A DNA stretch of 64,000 bases from Nocardioides daphniae (GCF_004777465.1 NZ_CP038462.1:3410001-3474000), one strand, 5' to 3'; positions 8,038-16,799 are shown, counted from the stretch's first letter. Numbers and translations are program-made. The notes: a model not told the origin generated them from the letters alone.

Positions 8038-11000
8038 CCCGCCGCCGCACCCTCGACCAGGGCCCCCGCCCCGACGACGTCGCCATCGTGGGCGTCGCCG
8101 GGGTGTTCCCGGGCGCCGGCGACGCGGCCACCTTCTGGCGCAACGTCGTCGACGGGGTCGACTCGATCACCGACGCCCCCGCCAGTCGCTGGGACCCGGT
8201 CTTCTTCGACGCCGACGCCAAGTCGGCGGACCGCTTCTACACCCGGCGCGGGGGCTTCGTCGACGACGTCGCGACCTTCGACCCGCTGGCCTTCGGAATC
8301 ATGCCGGTGGCCATGGAGGGCTGTGAGCCCGACCAGCTGCTCGCCCTCGGCGCCGCGGCGGCCTGCCTGGCCGACGCCGGCGACGTCCACGAGGACGTCG
8401 ACCCGAGCAAGGTGGCGGTGCTGATCGGTCGCGGTGGCTACCTGGGTGACGGGATCGCCCGCCTCGACCAGCGCGTACGCACGGCGCAGCAGGTCGTCGA
8501 GGTGCTGCGCAGCGTGGTCCCCGGCATCACCGAGGCGCAGCTCGACCGGGTGAAGTCGCAGTTCCAGGACTCCCTGGGCCCGGAGCGTCCCGAGGGCGCG
8601 ATCGGCCTGGTGCCCAACCTGGCGGCCTCGCGGATCGCCAACCGCTTTGACTTCCAGGGGCCGGCCTACACGGTCGACGCCGCGTGCGCGAGCTCGCTGA
8701 TCGCCGTCGAGCAGGCCGTCGACCTGCTGCGCTCGGGCCGCAGCGACCTGGTGCTGGCCGGCGGCGTGCACCACTGCCACGACCTGACGTTGTGGAGCGT
8801 CTTCTCCCAGTTGCGCGCGCTGTCGCCCAGCGGCGGGATCCGCCCCTTCTCCGACGCCGCCGACGGTGTGCTGATCGGGGAGGGCACCGGCCTGATGGCG
8901 CTGCGTCGCCTGGCCGACGCCGAGCGCGACGGCGACCGGGTCTACGCGGTGATCCGCGGCACCGGCGTGGCCAGCGACGGGCGCGGCTCCTCGCCGATGA
9001 GCCCGCGCCTCGAGGGGCAGGTCCAGGCCGTCACCGCTGCCTGGCAGGCGGCCGGGCTCGACCCGCGCGACGTCGGGCTGGTCGAGGCCCACGGCACCGC
9101 GACCCCGCTCGGCGACCGCACCGAGCTCGCCACCCTGCGCAGTTTCTTCGGGGCGTACGACCCCGCCTCCGGCCCCCGCGCGGTGCTCGGGTCGGTGAAG
9201 TCCAACATCGGTCATGCCATGCCGGCCGCCGGCGCCGCCGGGATGATCAAGGCAGCGCTCGCGCTGCACCACCGCGTGCTCCCCCCGACCCTGCACGCCG
9301 AGGAGCCGCACGCCGACGTGGAGTCGACGCGCTTCCGGCTGCTGTCCCAGGCCGAGCCGTGGGAGGGCGACGGCGAACGGCTGGCCGGCGTCAACGCCTT
9401 CGGCTTCGGCGGGATCAACGCCCACGTGGTGCTCTCGGAGGCCCCGGGACGCGATCACGAGGGTGGCCCGGGGGCGACGCTGACGACGGCGTCCGGCGAG
9501 CGGCCCGCGCCCGCCCCGACCGCCGACGAGGAGATCATCCTGCTCGCCGGCACCGACGCGATCGACCTGCTGCGCCAGCTCGACGAGCTCACCGCCAGCG
9601 GGCGCACCGCGACCACCGTCGTACCGCCCGCCGACGCCGGCCCCGCCCGCCTGGCCGTCGTCAACCCCGACGAGCGCCGCCTCACCCTCGCCCGCAAGGT
9701 GCTTGCCCGCGGCACCGCCTTCCGCGGCCGCAACGACGTCTGGTTCGACCCGACGGGCCTGCTGCGCGACGGCGAGGTCTGCTTCCTCTTCCCGGGCGTC
9801 GAGCCCGAGTTCGACCCGCAGGTCGACGACCTCGCCGAGCTCCTCGGCCTGCCGTGGATCAGCACCGCGTCGGCCGCCGACGGGGTCCAGGGCCAGGGCA
9901 TCGGCATCACCGAGGTCGGCCACTTCCTCGCCGACGCGCTGGCCGCGATCGGGGTCCGCCCCGACCAGATCGCCGGCCACAGCCTGGGCGAGTGGACCGG
10001 CCACGTGGTCAGCGGGATGATCCCCTACGAGCACGTCCACACCATGCTGGCCGGGCTGCGGCCGGGCGTGATGGAGTTTCCCGACGTCGTCTTCGTGGCG
10101 CTGGGCTGCGGGGTCGAGGTGGCCGGCGAGATCATCGACGGGGTCGCCGACGCCCACGTGAGCCACGACAACTGCCCACGCCAGTCGATCGTCTGCGCGC
10201 CGCAGGCGGCCGTGCCCGAGCTGCTCGCCCGCGCCAAGGAGCGCAGGGTGATGGCCCAGGAGATGCCCTTCCGCTCCGGCTTCCACTCGCCGCTCTTCGC
10301 GCCCTACGTCGACGGGCTGCTCCAGCTCTTCCGCACCCTGCCGATGAGCCCGGCCGCGGTGCCGCTCTGGTCGGCCACCACACTCGAGCCCTACCCCGAC
10401 GACGAGGCCTCGATCCAGGCCCTCGCGACCCGGCACCTGCTCGAGCCGGTCCGCTTCCGCGAGCTCACGCTGAAGCTCCACGCGCGCGGCGTCCGGGCCT
10501 TCGTCCAGGTCGGCTCGGGCAGCCTCAACGGCTTCCTCGACGACACCTTACGCGGCGAGGACGTGCTCACTGTCTCGGCCCTGCCGGCACCCGGCGCCCG
10601 GTCGTCGCACTCGAGCGTGGGGCAGCTGCGACGAGTGGCGGCGGCGCTGTGGAGCGCCGGCTACGACGTCGACCTGGCCCCGCTCGGCCACGGTGACCGC
10701 AGTGGCCGCAGGGACCCCAAGGACCGCAGTGGCCGCACGGTCGAGGGGGCGCCGCGCGACGACGTACGCCCGTCACCGCGCGCGGGCATGCCCGTACGCC
10801 TGGGGTCGACGCTGGTCCGCGACCTGACGCCGCTGGCTCCCCAGGCCCCCTCGGGCGTCACCGCCCCGGGCACCGCACCGGAGCTGCCGGCGCCGACGCC
10901 CACCACCTCGCCGTTCGCCAGCGAGTTCCAGGCGCTGGTGCGCGACGCGACCCAGGCCGCGCAGCAGGTCGTCGCAGCGGCCGGCAGCGCCGTCCGCCCA

Positions 11001-11906
11001 GCCGTCCGCCGAGCCGCGCGCCCGGCCACGCGCCCCGTCGCGACCAGGCACGTGCAGCAGGCCCCGGCACGCGTCCTCACCCCGACCGCGCAGGAGTCCG
11101 AGACCGTCCTCGAGCTCTCGGTCGCGGCGCAACCGTGGTGGGGCGATCACGCCTTCTACCCCCAGCCTGAGGGCTGGGAGTGCCTGGAGGACCGGTTCCC
11201 GCTGGTCCCGATGACCGCCCTGATCGAGATGCTCGCCGACGAGGCGCAGAAGCTGGTGCCCGGCAGCGTCGTCGTCGCGGTCGAGCAGGTCAGGGCCTTC
11301 AAGTGGCTGGCCGTCGAGCCCGCCGCCACGGTCACCGTCCGGGCCACCCTGGACGCCGAGGCCAGCACAGCCGCCGGACCCGGGAGCTGGTGCGTCAAGG
11401 CATCGATCGACGGCCACACCCGGGCCGTCGTACGCCTGGCCGCCGAGCACCCGCAGGCCCCCGCGCCCGCCCGACCCGGATCACCGGCGAGATCCCCCGG
11501 GAGTGGACCGTCGAGCAGATCTACGCCGACGGCCATCTCTTCCACGGGCCCGCCTACCAGGGCATCGCCTCCGTCGAGGCCTTCGGCACCGACGGGGTCG
11601 CCGGCCACCTGGAGACCAAGCCGTTCCCCGGGTCGCTGCTCGACAACGCCGGCCAGCTCTTCGGCATCTGGGTCGCGGCCCGCGCCGACAAGGACCGGCT
11701 CGTCCTGCCGACCTCGGTCGACCGCTTCGCCTTCTTCGGGCCGCACCCCGAGCCCGGCACCGTGGTCCGGTGCGTGGTCACCTGCACCGCGCTGGAGGAG
11801 ACGCACGTGCGCGCCGACCTCGAGCTCACCGTCGACGGCCGGGTGTGGTGCCGCATCGAGGGGTGGGAGGACCGTCGCTTCCAGAGCGACGACCGCCTCT
11901 TCATGA
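8034..11906 (+). CDS. Second lipid synthase subunit, 5' part: KS - AT - first half of DH
   Basis: PfaC-like subunit. The KS begins at about residue 15 (VAIVGVAGVFPGA) and keeps the full triad: Cys in DAACASS, His in EAHGTAT and His in NIGHAMPAAG, so it is a condensing domain rather than a decarboxylase-only chain-length factor. The AT has Ser in GHSLGEW. A variable Ala/Pro region leads to a hotdog dehydratase whose likely catalytic His is in WWGDHAF. A one-base loss near 11470 shifts the frame; residues after about 1145 are not real, and the protein continues at 11485. It starts with ATG inside the ATGA overlap with the upstream synthase. Repaired length of the whole subunit is about 1561 residues. 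Confidence 0.83.
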   Translation: MTRRRTLDQGPRPDDVAIVGVAGVFPGAGDAATFWRNVVDGVDSITDAPASRWDPVFFDADAKSADRFYTRRGGFVDDVATFDPLAFGIMPVAMEGCEPDQLLALGAAAACLADAGDVHEDVDPSKVAVLIGRGGYLGDGIARLDQRVRTAQQVVEVLRSVVPGITEAQLDRVKSQFQDSLGPERPEGAIGLVPNLAASRIANRFDFQGPAYTVDAACASSLIAVEQAVDLLRSGRSDLVLAGGVHHCHDLTLWSVFSQLRALSPSGGIRPFSDAADGVLIGEGTGLMALRRLADAERDGDRVYAVIRGTGVASDGRGSSPMSPRLEGQVQAVTAAWQAAGLDPRDVGLVEAHGTATPLGDRTELATLRSFFGAYDPASGPRAVLGSVKSNIGHAMPAAGAAGMIKAALALHHRVLPPTLHAEEPHADVESTRFRLLSQAEPWEGDGERLAGVNAFGFGGINAHVVLSEAPGRDHEGGPGATLTTASGERPAPAPTADEEIILLAGTDAIDLLRQLDELTASGRTATTVVPPADAGPARLAVVNPDERRLTLARKVLARGTAFRGRNDVWFDPTGLLRDGEVCFLFPGVEPEFDPQVDDLAELLGLPWISTASAADGVQGQGIGITEVGHFLADALAAIGVRPDQIAGHSLGEWTGHVVSGMIPYEHVHTMLAGLRPGVMEFPDVVFVALGCGVEVAGEIIDGVADAHVSHDNCPRQSIVCAPQAAVPELLARAKERRVMAQEMPFRSGFHSPLFAPYVDGLLQLFRTLPMSPAAVPLWSATTLEPYPDDEASIQALATRHLLEPVRFRELTLKLHARGVRAFVQVGSGSLNGFLDDTLRGEDVLTVSALPAPGARSSHSSVGQLRRVAAALWSAGYDVDLAPLGHGDRSGRRDPKDRSGRTVEGAPRDDVRPSPRAGMPVRLGSTLVRDLTPLAPQAPSGVTAPGTAPELPAPTPTTSPFASEFQALVRDATQAAQQVVAAAGSAVRPAVRRAARPATRPVATRHVQQAPARVLTPTAQESETVLELSVAAQPWWGDHAFYPQPEGWECLEDRFPLVPMTALIEMLADEAQKLVPGSVVVAVEQVRAFKWLAVEPAATVTVRATLDAEASTAAGPGSWCVKASIDGHTRAVVRLAAEHPQAPAPARPGSPARSPGSGPSSRSTPTAISSTGPPTRASPPSRPSAPTGSPATWRPSRSPGRCSTTPASSSASGSRPAPTRTGSSCRPRSTASPSSGRTPSPAPWSGAWSPAPRWRRRTCAPTSSSPSTAGCGAASRGGRTVASRATTASS

Positions 11907-12153
11907 TGCTGCGCGAGCCCGGCGACCACCTGCTCGCGCTGCCCCAGCCCAGCGGCTGGTTCCTGGTCGTCGAGGGCTGGCCCGACTCGGCGTCGCGCGA
12001 GGTCGTGATGCGCCGCTTCCTCAACCAGGCGGAGCGGGCCACCCACATGGGCCTCAACCCGCGGGCGCAGCGCACGCGCCTGCTCGGGAGGATCGCCGCG
12101 AAGGACGCCGTGCGGGCGCGCCTGTACGCCGCCGGACGGTCCTCGGTCTTCCC
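11485..12153 (+). CDS. Second lipid synthase subunit, middle part: rest of the dehydratase
   Basis: This stretch reads in the frame after the break near 11470. It begins TRITGEIPREWTVEQ and contains HGPAYQGI, the usual second hotdog signature of polyketide synthase dehydratases, and LLDNAGQL, whose Asp is in the position of the catalytic acid. It has no start codon or ribosome site of its own and is a piece of the KS-AT-DH-PPTase protein. The frame breaks again near 12154. Confidence 0.75.
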
Positions 12154-12717
12154 GCTGAGCTCGGGATCGAGAACGCCGACTCCGGTCGTCCGCACGTCCT
12201 GCTCCCGGGCCAGGACGTCGCCGGCACGCCGGGGCTCGGTGACCTCCGGATCTCGATCGGCCACACCCTCGGCGGCCGGGGGGCGCCGGTGGGCCTCGGC
12301 GTCGCGATCGCCGCCGACGGGGTCGACGTCGGCATCGACGTGGAGCGCGTCGACACCCGCGGCGACCAGTTCGCCAGCACCGCCATGGCCCAGCCCGAGC
12401 TCGACCTCTTCGACCACCACTTCGGCGCCCTCACCGGCCGCGACCGCGACCGCGAGCTGACGCGGTGGTGGGCCGCGAAGGAGGCCGCGGCGAAGGCGCT
12501 CGGCACCGGGCTCCAGGGGCGTCCCCGCGACTTCGTGGTCGCCGAGGTCGCGCAGGCCGACGGCGAGGTCGCGCTGCGCGTCGGCGAGCGCTGGATCGCG
12601 ACCACCAGCGTCTTCCCCACCACCACAGATCCCAGCACCACCACGGCGTCGTCCGACGCTGCCGCACCGGAGGAGTACATCGTTGCCTGGACAGACCTCG
12701 AGCCACGCCATGGCTGA
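12154..12717 (+). CDS. Second lipid synthase subunit, 3' part: fused 4'-phosphopantetheinyl transferase
   Basis: After the second frame break the protein reads as an Sfp-type PPTase: GIDVERVD carries the Mg-binding acid, and WWAAKEAAAKALGTGL is the W-x-x-KEA-x-x-K signature. It would load phosphopantetheine onto the two internal ACPs and the free ACP that follows. The break falls at ttcccgctgagc, where one restored base gives a continuous VFPAELGIENA reading. A PPTase fused to the C-terminus is known in enediyne PksE enzymes; in Pfa systems it is usually a separate PfaE. The stop overlaps the ACP start by eight bases. Confidence 0.8.
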   Translation, partial: AELGIENADSGRPHVLLPGQDVAGTPGLGDLRISIGHTLGGRGAPVGLGVAIAADGVDVGIDVERVDTRGDQFASTAMAQPELDLFDHHFGALTGRDRDRELTRWWAAKEAAAKALGTGLQGRPRDFVVAEVAQADGEVALRVGERWIATTSVFPTTTDPSTTTASSDAAAPEEYIVAWTDLEPRHG

Positions 12718-13015
12718 GACCCCCGCACCCGTCACCGTCACCCGGGAGTCCGTGCTGGCCGACCTCGAGCGCATCCTGCTCGAGGTGGTCGGTGACGACC
12801 TCCTCATGGACGGCCCCCTGGAGATGGAGACCTCGTTCAGCGACGACCTCCAGCTGGAGAGCATCGAGTTCGTCGCGCTCGCCGAGGAGCTCCTCAACAC
12901 CTACGGCGAGAAGGTCGACTTCGTGACCTGGATGTCGGGCATGGAGCTCGACCAGGTGGTCTCGCTGACCGCCGGCCAGGTCGTCGACTTCGTCGTCGCG
13001 TCACTGGAGGCCTGA
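12710..13015 (+). CDS. Stand-alone acyl carrier protein
   Basis: A 101-residue acidic ACP. The phosphopantetheine Ser is in the DLQLESIEFV motif. The ATG at 12710 overlaps the end of the synthase subunit; a TTG at 12683 is also in frame but less likely. It may hold the starter or finished acyl chain for the downstream hydrolase and glycosyltransferase. Its sequence differs clearly from the internal ACPs, so it probably has a separate partner. Confidence 0.85.
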   Translation: MAETPAPVTVTRESVLADLERILLEVVGDDLLMDGPLEMETSFSDDLQLESIEFVALAEELLNTYGEKVDFVTWMSGMELDQVVSLTAGQVVDFVVASLEA

Positions 13016-13018
13016 GCC

Positions 13019-13957
13019 GTGCCCTACATCGAGTCCAACGGACTGAAGTTCCACGTGCAGGTCCTCGGCGGCGGCGTCGACGACAGCGGCGCCAAGCGGC
13101 CCAAGGTCGTGATGCTCCACGGGCTGGTCATCGACAACCTGTCGAGCTGGTTCTACACGCTCGGCCACCCGATGGCGCAGCAGGTCGACGCGCACCTGGT
13201 CGACCTCCGCGGCCACGGGCGTACCGAGATCGCCGACTCCGGCTACCACGTCGCCGACCACGTCGCCGACCTGCTGGGCCTGCTCGAGGCGTGGGAGATC
13301 GACGAGCCGATCCACTTCTTCGGCAACTCCTTCGGCTGCGTCGTGGGGCTGGCGCTGGCCAAGCAGCACCCCGAGAAGGTGGCCAGCCTCTTCCTGATCG
13401 AGGCGCACTTCTCGGTGCCCGGCTGGGGCGAGCACATGGCCGGCACCCTGGCGCTGGCCGCCTTCGGGCTCGACGAGGTGGCCGTACGCGAGTACCTCGC
13501 CACCGAGGCCGACCGGAAGACGTCGCGCCTGGCGAAGCGCACCGAGAAGCTCTTCTTCGGCACGTCGCTGATCGAGGACCTGAAGACCGAGACGCCGATC
13601 GACTGGCTCGACGAGATCCAGTGCCCAGTCTTCGCGATCTACGGCTCGGAGTCCGACATCCTCGACCGGGCCCGTGAGCTCGAGGCGAAGGTGCCGCACT
13701 GCACCCTCGAGGTCGTCGAGAACGCGAGCCACTCACTGCTCATCGAGAACGCCGCGCTCATCAAGTCGCGCGCCTTCGCGTGGCTCAACACCCACGTCGG
13801 CACCGACTTCGTCGTCGAGCACGTCGACGTCGCCAGCCGCGAGGGCGCGCTCGGCACGATGGGTGCCCCCGAGGCGATGGAGGTGCTCAACCAGATGGCG
13901 GCGGAGAACAGGCACCTGCTCGACGAGCGGGCCGTCCCCGTACGACGCGTGGTCTGA
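13019..13957 (+). CDS. Alpha/beta-hydrolase, probable chain-release or tailoring enzyme of the lipid cluster
   Basis: This is a 312-residue alpha/beta-hydrolase with GTG start three bases after the ACP stop. The oxyanion region is LHGLV, the nucleophile elbow GNSFG, and Asp (GSESD) and His (ENASHS) follow in order, so the triad is complete. No thioesterase domain is present in the synthase subunits, so release of the chain from the ACP is an attractive role. The last 60 or so residues form an extra polar tail beyond the hydrolase fold. Substrate cannot be told from sequence. Confidence 0.75.
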   Translation: MPYIESNGLKFHVQVLGGGVDDSGAKRPKVVMLHGLVIDNLSSWFYTLGHPMAQQVDAHLVDLRGHGRTEIADSGYHVADHVADLLGLLEAWEIDEPIHFFGNSFGCVVGLALAKQHPEKVASLFLIEAHFSVPGWGEHMAGTLALAAFGLDEVAVREYLATEADRKTSRLAKRTEKLFFGTSLIEDLKTETPIDWLDEIQCPVFAIYGSESDILDRARELEAKVPHCTLEVVENASHSLLIENAALIKSRAFAWLNTHVGTDFVVEHVDVASREGALGTMGAPEAMEVLNQMAAENRHLLDERAVPVRRVV

Positions 13958-13959
13958 GC

Positions 13960-15156
13960 GTGGCGCGCTTCCTCTTCGTCGTCCCGCCCTTCGCCGGACA
14001 CGTCAACCCGACCATCCCGGTCGCGGCGGAGCTGACCCGGCGCGGCCACGAGGTCGCGTGGGCGGGCCTGCCCGGCCAGCTCCGGGCGATGCTGCCCGAG
14101 TGGGGCCGGTTCATCCCGGCGGGCTCGGAGGAGTGGGCGGCAGTGGTGGCCGAGCGCAACGTGCTCCGGTCCGACCTGCGGGGCGCGGCGGCGTACAAGT
14201 TCCTCATGGAGGAGGCGCTGATCCCCATGTGCCTGGTGATGCTCGAGGGCGTCGACCAGGCCGTCACCGACTTCGCCCCCGACGTGCTGGTGAGTGACCA
14301 GCAGACGTGGGCGGGCGCGGTCGTGGCGCGGCGGCGTGGCCTGGTGTGGGCGACGTCGGCGACCACGTCAGCCGAGATGGTCGACCCGCTGGCCGGGCTG
14401 CCGAAGGTCGCCGAGACCTTCCACCGCACCCGGGTCGAGCTGCAGGTCGACCACGGGGTCGCGCCCGAGGTGGCCGAGGCCGGCGACCTGCGGCTGTCGG
14501 AGCACCTGGTGCTCGCCTACACGTCCAGCGCGCTGGTCGGCGACGGGCTGGAGAGCGTCAGCGGGTCGGTGCCCGTGGCGTACGTCGGCCCGTCGGGCCT
14601 GGACCGCGACGAGGTCGACGACTTCGACTGGAGCCTGGTCGACCCCGAGAAGCCGCTGGTGCTGGTCTCGCTGGGCACGCTGAGCGCGGAGTCGGGGACC
14701 CGGTTCTGGCAGGTGGCCGCCGAGGCCTTCGCCGACCAGCCGTGGCAGGGGATCTTCGTGGCGCCTCCGGCGCTCGTGCCCGACGCGCCGGCCAACGTGG
14801 TCGTGCGCGAGCGGGTGCCACAGCTGGCGGTGCTGCGCCGCGCGGCGGCCGTGGTGTCGCACGGCGGCCACAACACGGTGTGCGAGTCGCTGTCGAACGG
14901 GTTGCCGCTGGTGGTGGCGCCGATCCGCGACGACCAGCCGGTGATCGCCGACCAGGTGGTGCGGGCCGGGGCGGGCGTACGGGTGAAGTTTGCCCGGGTC
15001 AGGGCGGAGGCCCTGCGGGCGGCTGTCGACCAGGCGTTGCACGACGAGTCGCTGCGGGCCGGGTCGCAGTCGATGGCCGCCGACCTCGCCTCGTGCGGGG
15101 GCAAGGCGGCTGCGGCGGACGCGCTGCTGGGGCTGGCCGCGCGGGTGCCTGCCTGA
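13960..15156 (+). CDS. MGT-family (GT1) glycosyltransferase
   Basis: This 398-residue glycosyltransferase of the macrolide/UDP-glucuronosyl-transferase type has an N-terminal Rossmann opening FLFVVPPFAGHVNP and the donor-binding C-terminal signature VSHGGHNTVCESL. GTG start two bases after the hydrolase stop marks it as the last gene of the operon; a long hairpin follows at 15167. GT1 enzymes move a sugar from a nucleotide donor to a hydroxyl of a small lipophilic acceptor, so the product of the synthase is probably a glycolipid. Confidence 0.82.
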   Translation: MARFLFVVPPFAGHVNPTIPVAAELTRRGHEVAWAGLPGQLRAMLPEWGRFIPAGSEEWAAVVAERNVLRSDLRGAAAYKFLMEEALIPMCLVMLEGVDQAVTDFAPDVLVSDQQTWAGAVVARRRGLVWATSATTSAEMVDPLAGLPKVAETFHRTRVELQVDHGVAPEVAEAGDLRLSEHLVLAYTSSALVGDGLESVSGSVPVAYVGPSGLDRDEVDDFDWSLVDPEKPLVLVSLGTLSAESGTRFWQVAAEAFADQPWQGIFVAPPALVPDAPANVVVRERVPQLAVLRRAAAVVSHGGHNTVCESLSNGLPLVVAPIRDDQPVIADQVVRAGAGVRVKFARVRAEALRAAVDQALHDESLRAGSQSMAADLASCGGKAAAADALLGLAARVPA

Positions 15157-15166
15157 CGACGTGTGG

Positions 15167-15231
15167 AACGTCGACCAAAGGTGCCGATGAGGGTCTGAAA
15201 CGGACTCCTCACGCGACCTTTGGTCGACGTT
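15167..15231. terminator. Long inverted repeat between convergent genes, probable bidirectional terminator
   Basis: AACGTCGACCAAAGGT (15167-15182) is repeated in perfect inverse at 15216-15231, a 16-bp stem with a 33-base loop that can itself pair in part. It lies between the convergent glycosyltransferase and nitroreductase genes. There is no clear U-tract, so it may instead be a dispersed palindromic element. Confidence 0.55.
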
Positions 15232-15235
15232 TCGC

Positions 15236-15676
15236 TCAGACGCGCTCGAGCAGGAAGAGCGGGATCTCCCGGTCGGTCTTCTTCTGGTACTCGCCGTAGG
15301 TCGACCACGTGGCGACGGCGTGCTCCCACCAGTCGGCGCGCTCCTCGCCCTCGAGCAGTCGCACGGAGTAGGTGTGCTTCTCGGGGCCGTCCTGCAGGTC
15401 GACCTCGGGGTGCGCCACGAAGTTGGCGTACCAGGACGGGTTCTTCGGGCCTCCGCCGTACGACGCCACGGCCAGGTACTTGCCGTCGCGCTCGACGCGC
15501 ATCACCGGGTTCTTGCGGAGGTTGCCCGACTTGGCGCCGCGCGAGGTGATCACCACGACGGGGTCGTCGGTGCCGGGCAAGGTGGTGGCCCGGGTGCCGC
15601 CGGACGCCTCGTACTCAGCGACCTGGTCACGGACCCACTGGGCGTTGGACGGGACATAGGTTCCTTCGAGTGCCAT
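15236..15676 (-). CDS. F420-dependent nitroreductase-family (DDN-like) protein
   Basis: This 146-residue protein of the deazaflavin-dependent nitroreductase family shows the typical core TSRGAKSGNLRKNPVMRVE followed by YLAVASYGGGPKNPSWYANF and PEVDLQDG, forming the split beta-barrel that binds F420. These enzymes reduce quinones, nitro compounds or unsaturated lipids. ATG at 15676 gives the normal family length. It is convergent with the glycosyltransferase, separated by the hairpin at 15167-15231. Confidence 0.85.
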   Translation of the reverse strand: MALEGTYVPSNAQWVRDQVAEYEASGGTRATTLPGTDDPVVVITSRGAKSGNLRKNPVMRVERDGKYLAVASYGGGPKNPSWYANFVAHPEVDLQDGPEKHTYSVRLLEGEERADWWEHAVATWSTYGEYQKKTDREIPLFLLERV

Positions 15677-15751
15677 GTGGGGGCAACCCGCGCGTGACCG
15701 CGGCCATTCCCCGCCCCGTCCCGACGCGCGCCGGCCCGATAGCCTGCCGCC

Positions 15752-16696
15752 ATGAGTGCGATCGACGGAGTGAGCGACACGTTCGACCCCGACGCCTGGG
15801 ACGTGGTTCCCGGGTTCGAGGGCCTGACCGACATGACCTACCACCGGGCGAAGGCGCACGGGACGGTCCGCATCGCGTTCGACCGCCCGGACGTGCTCAA
15901 CGCCTTCCGGCCGCACACGGTCGACGAGCTGATCGCGACCCTTGAGCACGCGCGTACGTCGGCCGACGTGGGCTGCGTCCTACTCACCGGCAACGGGCCG
16001 TCGGCGAAGTCGGGCAAGTACTCGTTCTGCTCCGGTGGCGACCAGCGCATCCGCGGCAAGGCGGGCTACCAGTACGAGGACAAGGAGATCGGCGCGGACG
16101 ACACCGGCGCCGAGGCCCCGTCCCCGATCGACAAGGCCAAGCTGGCGCGGCTGCACGTGCTCGAGGCGCAGCGCCTGATCCGCTTCATGCCCAAGGTCGT
16201 CATCTGCGTGGTGCCCGGCTGGGCCGCCGGCGGCGGCCACTCGCTGCACGCCGTGGCCGACCTGACCATCGCGAGCCGCGAGCACGCGGTCTTCAAGCAG
16301 ACCGACGCCGACGTGGGCTCCTTCGACGGCGGTTACGGCTCGGCCTACCTGGCGCGCCAGGTGGGTCAGAAGTTCGCCCGCGAGATCTTCTTCCTCGGCG
16401 ACGCGTACGACGCCGAGACGATGCACCGCATGGGCGCGGTCAACAAGGTCGTCGACCACGCCGACCTGGAGAAGGTCGCGCTGGAGTGGGGCGCCAAGAT
16501 CAACGGCAAGTCGCCGACCGCCCAGCGCATGCTCAAGTACTCGTTCAACCTGCTCGACGACGGCCTGGTCGGCCAGCAGCTCTTCGCCGGCGAGACCACG
16601 CGCCTGGCGTACATGACGGACGAGGCGCAGGAGGGCCGCGACCAGTTCGTCGAGAAGCGTGAGCCCGACTGGAGCCCCTACCCCTGGTACTACTGA
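15752..16696 (+). CDS. menB: 1,4-dihydroxy-2-naphthoyl-CoA synthase
   Basis: This 314-residue crotonase-fold enzyme closes the naphthoate ring in menaquinone synthesis. MenB hallmarks are visible: FCSGGDQRIRG with the oxyanion glycines, an inserted loop with a GYQYEDKE segment, GWAAGGGHSLH, and QTDADVGSFDGGYGSAYL, followed by the C-terminal SPYPWYY. No other men gene is next to it in the window. Three tandem copies of a 14-base unit overlap its stop codon. Confidence 0.92.
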   Translation: MSAIDGVSDTFDPDAWDVVPGFEGLTDMTYHRAKAHGTVRIAFDRPDVLNAFRPHTVDELIATLEHARTSADVGCVLLTGNGPSAKSGKYSFCSGGDQRIRGKAGYQYEDKEIGADDTGAEAPSPIDKAKLARLHVLEAQRLIRFMPKVVICVVPGWAAGGGHSLHAVADLTIASREHAVFKQTDADVGSFDGGYGSAYLARQVGQKFAREIFFLGDAYDAETMHRMGAVNKVVDHADLEKVALEWGAKINGKSPTAQRMLKYSFNLLDDGLVGQQLFAGETTRLAYMTDEAQEGRDQFVEKREPDWSPYPWYY

Positions 16697-16729
16697 GCCG
16701 CTACTACTGAGCCGCTACTACTGAGCCGC
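16688..16729 (+). repeat. Three perfect tandem copies of a 14-base unit at the menB stop
   Basis: tactactgagccgc occurs three times in a row (16688, 16702, 16716). The first copy contains the last Tyr-Tyr codons and the TGA of menB, so the stop region has been triplicated. Confidence 0.9.
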
Positions 16730-16736
16730 ACAGCGG

Positions 16737-16783
16737 GATGGCGGAAGGTTCGGGTCACCTGGTGACCTGAACCTTCCGCCATC
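16737..16783. terminator. Bidirectional terminator between menB and ald
   Basis: GATGGCGGAAGGTTC pairs perfectly with GAACCTTCCGCCATC, and the inside (GGTCACC-T-GGTGACC) is itself palindromic. It sits between two convergent genes. Confidence 0.8.
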
Positions 16784-16799
16784 TCTCACTTCCTGAGCC

